A model generated the notes under the pieces. That model was not told the DNA's origin and did not search any database. It saw only the letters and a list, made by a program, of their open reading frames with translations. A stretch of 6,720 bases of DNA, taken from positions 1 through 6,720 of the forward strand of contig JAFQPB010000012.1 of NCBI GenBank assembly GCA_017411905.1. The letters are read 5' to 3'. Shown piece by piece: positions 4,354-6,720 of this stretch (the stretch's first letter is position 1; every line of letters begins with the position of its first letter). A program made the position numbers and the translations under genes. This DNA comes from Oscillospiraceae bacterium. Lineage in GTDB: Bacteria > Bacillota_A > Clostridia > Oscillospirales > Oscillospiraceae.

Positions 4354-6279
4354 TTAATCTTCCATTGTGCTGGGAAAAAGAGCGCTGTTGGTATGGGGCA
4401 GGAAGCAGGCGGCTACAAAAGAATCCATATAGCCGGGATAAGTAGACAGCTCTAAATAGGTCATATTCGCACCCACCTCGCTGCACTTCCGGTTTGCCTG
4501 ATCGCTCATTACCATAGCATAGCTGCCTGTAAGAGAGGAATTGCCGATATATTGGAATTTCTCCAATTCCACATCCGGCAGCATACCGATGCGGATAGAG
4601 TTTTTCATATTGATACCGGAGCCGATGCCACCGGCAACATAAACCTTATCAATGACCTCTACCGGCATATCCACGCTGCTAAGAAGCGTATCAACGGCGG
4701 AGAAGATCGCACCCTTGGCGCGGATAAAATTGTCGATATCCACCTCGTTGATGGCGATCTCCCGCCCGGTCTCGCTCTCGTTTTCGAAAGCAAGGACATA
4801 GCGACCCATCCCATGCTCGTCCCGCTTTACCCGGTCACCCTCACGGATAAATAAGCCCTTTGCGTTAATGATACCGCAGCGGAACAGTTCTGCAATGATG
4901 TCGATAATGCCGGAGCCGCAGATGCCTACGGGCTTTTGTCCCGCATCGCCTACCACGGTAAGGCTTGGGGTCATCGTGTCTTTATCAATGGTGCAGGCTT
5001 CCACCGCACCGTCGGTAGCGCGCATACCGCAGGAAATGTCACCGCCCTCAAAGGCAGGGCCTGCGGAGCAGGCACAGCTCATCAGAAAATCCCGGTTGCC
5101 GAACACGATCTCGCCATTGGTACCAAGGTCGATAAAGAGGCTCATCTCGTCCTTGTCCCAGATCATCGAAGCCAGCGTACCGGCCGTAATATCACCGCCC
5201 ACATAAGAGCCGATATTGGGCGCGATCTGCACATCCGCAAGAGGGTTTGCGGGCAGCTTCAAATCGCCTGCCTTCAGCCCCTCCCAACCGAAGAAGCTGG
5301 GAATGTACGGCTCCATACGCACCGGCTCTGCATCCACGCCCACAAAAAGGTGGTTCATCGTCGTGTTTGCAGCAACGCACAGCCGCAGGATGGCATTGGC
5401 GGAAATGCCCGCAGACTTGCACAGGTTTGCAATAATGGGATTCAAGGTCTCTTTAATGATGGCATCCTGCAAATTCTTCTTGCCGCCGGGCTTGCCCTGC
5501 TGGATGATGCGGTTAATAACATCCGCACCGTAGCGGATTTGCCCATTACCGGAGGAGCCCTTTGCCAAGAGCTTGCCGTCTGTCAGGTCTACCAGCACCA
5601 TCGTCACAGTGGTGGTACCAATATCGATGGCACAGCCAACGATTGCCGTATCTGCCGGGGCGCATACGTCCATACACAGGAAAGTCTCGCCTTTTCTTTC
5701 GCCCTTGACACAGACGGTAAAGTTGTTTTCCCGGAGGGTGCTTGCCAGCTTTCTCATCACGAAGAAAGGCACGTCTGCTTTTTCTGCACCGGTAGCTGCC
5801 TGCACCGCCCATTGAAAACGTTCCACATCGGGCATCGTGTCATCTAAGGTCGGTTCTGCCATCTCCACGATTACAGAAAGGAAGTTATTCTCAAAAGCAA
5901 TGCCGCCGGCAATCATCTGTGCCTTGGCATCCTCGAATATTGCAATTTCTTGAGGACTACTTAAGTCGGCAGTCTTCATCCGGGACTGGTATGCACTGGC
6001 AATATCCGGAACGAAAACCGTGCAGTCGGTCAGCACCTTACAGTTGCAGGACAGCCGCCAGCCCGCTTCATATTCCTCCTCGGAGATATGGCGGGAGGGG
6101 AAGGTCTCCAAGCTACCCGCAATCAGCTTCACGCGGCACTTACCGCAAGAGCCGTTACCGGAGCAAGGGGCATCAATGGCCACATTGGCCCGCCGCGCCA
6201 ATTCCAGCAGGTTATCCCCCACTTGGCAGGCAATGGCGACCTCATTGCCGCCCTCAATTTGAAATACTACATTCGGCAT
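4354..6279 (-). CDS. RACo-like 2Fe-2S/ASKHA ATPase, reductive activator of corrinoid proteins
   Basis: This 641-aa protein is built like RACo-type activators, which use ATP to return inactive Co(II) corrinoid proteins to Co(I). The N-terminal plant-type 2Fe-2S domain has C39-x5-C45-x2-C48 and a fourth Cys in RLSC (C78; C80 is also near). A linker domain covers roughly 95-210. The C-terminal ASKHA (DUF4445-type) ATPase has phosphate-1 loop AIDIGTTTVTMVLVD (217-231), a second loop LFIDLGTNGEIVFG (381-394), GICGSGIID (452-460) and the adenosine motif VAGGIGSGINMK (548-559). The chosen ATG (6279-6277) has SD GAGG (6287-6290) 7 nt upstream and lies about 30 nt from the predicted transcription start. 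An in-frame ATG at 6294 has no good SD, and the longer frame to 6501 crosses the promoter and a repeat. No corrinoid methyltransferase lies in the window, so the partner is unknown. It is the first gene of the operon with DUF3786 and GNAT. Confidence 0.92.
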   Translation of the reverse strand: MPNVVFQIEGGNEVAIACQVGDNLLELARRANVAIDAPCSGNGSCGKCRVKLIAGSLETFPSRHISEEEYEAGWRLSCNCKVLTDCTVFVPDIASAYQSRMKTADLSSPQEIAIFEDAKAQMIAGGIAFENNFLSVIVEMAEPTLDDTMPDVERFQWAVQAATGAEKADVPFFVMRKLASTLRENNFTVCVKGERKGETFLCMDVCAPADTAIVGCAIDIGTTTVTMVLVDLTDGKLLAKGSSGNGQIRYGADVINRIIQQGKPGGKKNLQDAIIKETLNPIIANLCKSAGISANAILRLCVAANTTMNHLFVGVDAEPVRMEPYIPSFFGWEGLKAGDLKLPANPLADVQIAPNIGSYVGGDITAGTLASMIWDKDEMSLFIDLGTNGEIVFGNRDFLMSCACSAGPAFEGGDISCGMRATDGAVEACTIDKDTMTPSLTVVGDAGQKPVGICGSGIIDIIAELFRCGIINAKGLFIREGDRVKRDEHGMGRYVLAFENESETGREIAINEVDIDNFIRAKGAIFSAVDTLLSSVDMPVEVIDKVYVAGGIGSGINMKNSIRIGMLPDVELEKFQYIGNSSLTGSYAMVMSDQANRKCSEVGANMTYLELSTYPGYMDSFVAACFLPHTNSALFPSTMED

Positions 6280-6315
6280 GCAAAAACCTCGCATTTCCAT
6301 ACTTTTCTGCATAAC

Positions 6316-6344
6316 ATTATAGCATAGTTTTATCCTCTTGTCTA
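6316..6344 (-). promoter_or_regulatory. sigma-A promoter of the RACo-like operon
   Basis: On the minus strand, -35 TAGACA (6339-6344; 5 of 6 to consensus), a 17-bp spacer and a perfect TATAAT (6316-6321) preceded by TGC as an extended -10. The start near 6309 gives a leader of about 30 nt, too short for a cobalamin riboswitch. Confidence 0.85.
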
Positions 6345-6351
6345 CCGACAA
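6338..6351. promoter_or_regulatory. inverted repeat over the -35 box (possible operator)
   Basis: TTGTC (6338-6342) and GACAA (6347-6351) form a perfect inverted repeat around TACC, overlapping the -35 hexamer of the RACo-like promoter. A dimeric repressor bound here would block RNA polymerase. Short repeats of this size arise by chance, so this is tentative. Confidence 0.3.
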
Positions 6352-6372
6352 AACCGCACTATCGTATAACAA

Positions 6373-6445
6373 TGTAGGGACACCCGTCCTCGGGTGTCCG
6401 CTGTTGCCGACTGTTGACGGACACCCCGGGAGGGGTGTCCCTACA
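6373..6445. repeat. family 2 MITE-like element, complete copy
   Basis: A 73-bp element is bounded by perfect 13-bp terminal inverted repeats, TGTAGGGACACCC (6373-6385) and GGGTGTCCCTACA (6433-6445). Each end folds into its own hairpin: GGACACCCG/CGGGTGTCC (6378-6386/6391-6399) and GGACACCCC/GGGGTGTCC (6419-6427/6432-6440). The 19-nt middle (6400-6418) is unstructured. No open reading frame is carried. Confidence 0.75.
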
Positions 6446-6485
6446 ATTTCTATCGAAAGACCCGCTTCCTTGCCATCTTGTTTTC

Positions 6486-6511
6486 GGGCGGATGTGGGCA
6501 TCCGCCCCTAC
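6486..6511. repeat. GGGCGGATG hairpin, probable half of a related repeat
   Basis: GGGCGGATG (6486-6494) and CATCCGCCC (6499-6507) form a perfect 9-bp stem with loop TGGG, followed by CTAC. The GGG...CCCCTAC edge is built like the right end of family 2 (CCCTAC), but with a different hairpin body, so it looks like a solo end of a sister family. Confidence 0.5.
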
Positions 6512-6525
6512 GATTCTCCGCTCGC

Positions 6526-6542
6526 CTCTCCCGGAGGGAGAG
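6526..6542. repeat. CTCTCCC hairpin
   Basis: CTCTCCC (6526-6532) and GGGAGAG (6536-6542) form a perfect 7-bp stem with a GGA loop. It resembles the hairpin ends of the other intergenic repeats and has no convincing T-tract directly after it. Confidence 0.45.
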
Positions 6543-6576
6543 CCAAGTTTTATCGGAACAATGCGAGGCGGCGGGA

Positions 6577-6613
6577 GCAATTTAATTGCGGTATGATTGC
6601 CACCGGCAATCAT
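6577..6613. repeat. two adjacent AT-centred hairpins
   Basis: GCAATT/AATTGC (6577-6582/6584-6589) is followed by a perfect 9-bp stem, ATGATTGCC/GGCAATCAT (6593-6601/6605-6613), with an ACC loop. The second is followed on the plus strand by TGAAATTTTAATT, a poor terminator tail, so a termination role is uncertain. Confidence 0.45.
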
Positions 6614-6665
6614 TGAAATTTTAATTCGCCGCGCGGAGCACCACCCCGCCCTACCGATAAATATC

Positions 6666-6720
6666 GTAGGGACACCCGTCCTCGGGTGTCCGCGAATGAT
6701 GTCACCGTTTGACGGACACC
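6666..6720. repeat. family 2 element, second copy cut by the window end
   Basis: The first 27 bases (6666-6692) are identical to 6374-6400 of the complete copy, including the GGACACCCG/CGGGTGTCC hairpin. The middle differs, then TGACGGACACC (6710-6720) matches the start of the right-end hairpin. The remainder lies outside the window. Just left of it, CGATA and TATCG flank an AA (6655-6666), a small palindrome at the junction with a preceding CCCTAC edge. Confidence 0.7.

Larger units (their letters stand above)
6352..6720. other. gene-free repeat cluster at the right edge
   Basis: These 369 bases show no supported gene. They are a patchwork of hairpin-forming repeats: a complete family 2 element (6373-6445), a 9-bp GGGCGGATG hairpin with a CCCCTAC edge (6486-6511), further hairpins (6526-6542, 6577-6589, 6593-6613) and a second family 2 copy cut by the window end (6666-6720). 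The nearest gene to the right is not visible. Confidence 0.65.

Noticed and set aside
4936..5847. 303-aa open frame on the plus strand
   Set aside because: It is fully antisense to the RACo-like gene, whose motifs are intact, and its translation shows no recognisable domain. It is an out-of-frame shadow of a GC-rich gene.
6280..6345. Cobalamin riboswitch before the corrinoid activator
   Set aside because: The leader is only about 30 nt, and no B12-box-like sequence or long structured leader is seen.
6280..6501. N-terminal extension of the RACo-like protein to 6501
   Set aside because: It would cross the sigma-A promoter and a family 2 repeat, and its residues match nothing. The ATG at 6279 has a good SD.

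Overview
The window looks like chromosomal DNA of a Gram-positive Clostridia member, most likely a gut Oscillospirales-type Firmicute. The grounds are purine-rich GGAGG-type ribosome binding sites, close-to-consensus sigma-A promoters, TTG/GTG starts next to good Shine-Dalgarno sites, a Gram-positive style lipoprotein and small palindromic intergenic repeats of a kind I associate with that order. The assignment rests on style and protein families, not on a marker gene. All seven supported genes lie on the minus strand, so transcription runs from right to left.

Right part (about 2980-6345): a strong promoter (-10 at 6316-6321, -35 at 6339-6344) drives a 641-aa 2Fe-2S/ASKHA protein of the RACo type (reductive activator of corrinoid enzymes). 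It is followed by a DUF3786 protein and a phosphinothricin-type GNAT acetyltransferase. The last two genes are separated by 1 nt. A 96-bp palindromic repeat element sits between the RACo-like gene and the DUF3786 gene. A weak terminator (2980-3005) follows the acetyltransferase.

Middle part (about 1069-2984): a second, very good promoter (-35 TTGACA, extended -10 TGGTATACT) drives a compact four-gene cassette. In transcription order it holds a PqqD-like peptide-binding protein, an HPr-kinase-like P-loop kinase, a soluble S24/S26 (signal-peptidase-like) Ser-His peptidase and a small lipoprotein with PTD repeats and an acidic tail. The kinase and peptidase genes overlap by 14 nt, and the peptidase stop and lipoprotein start share one base. 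PqqD-like proteins and HprK-like kinases are known from RiPP-type peptide modification systems. No radical SAM enzyme, cyclase, transporter or classical precursor is present here, so the coupled lipoprotein is the obvious candidate substrate. This cassette, with helically phased direct repeats just upstream of its promoter, is the best candidate for an undescribed system in the window.

Left part (1-1023): plsY, the acyl-phosphate glycerol-3-phosphate acyltransferase of phospholipid synthesis, has its own promoter, a TTG start and an inverted repeat at the predicted transcription start. Two convergent intrinsic terminators lie downstream, which suggests that a plus-strand gene lies just outside the left edge. 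Both window ends consist of gene-free DNA packed with hairpin-forming repeats: one family at 16-130 and 4250-4345, and a second at 6373-6445 and 6666-6720 with relatives between them.
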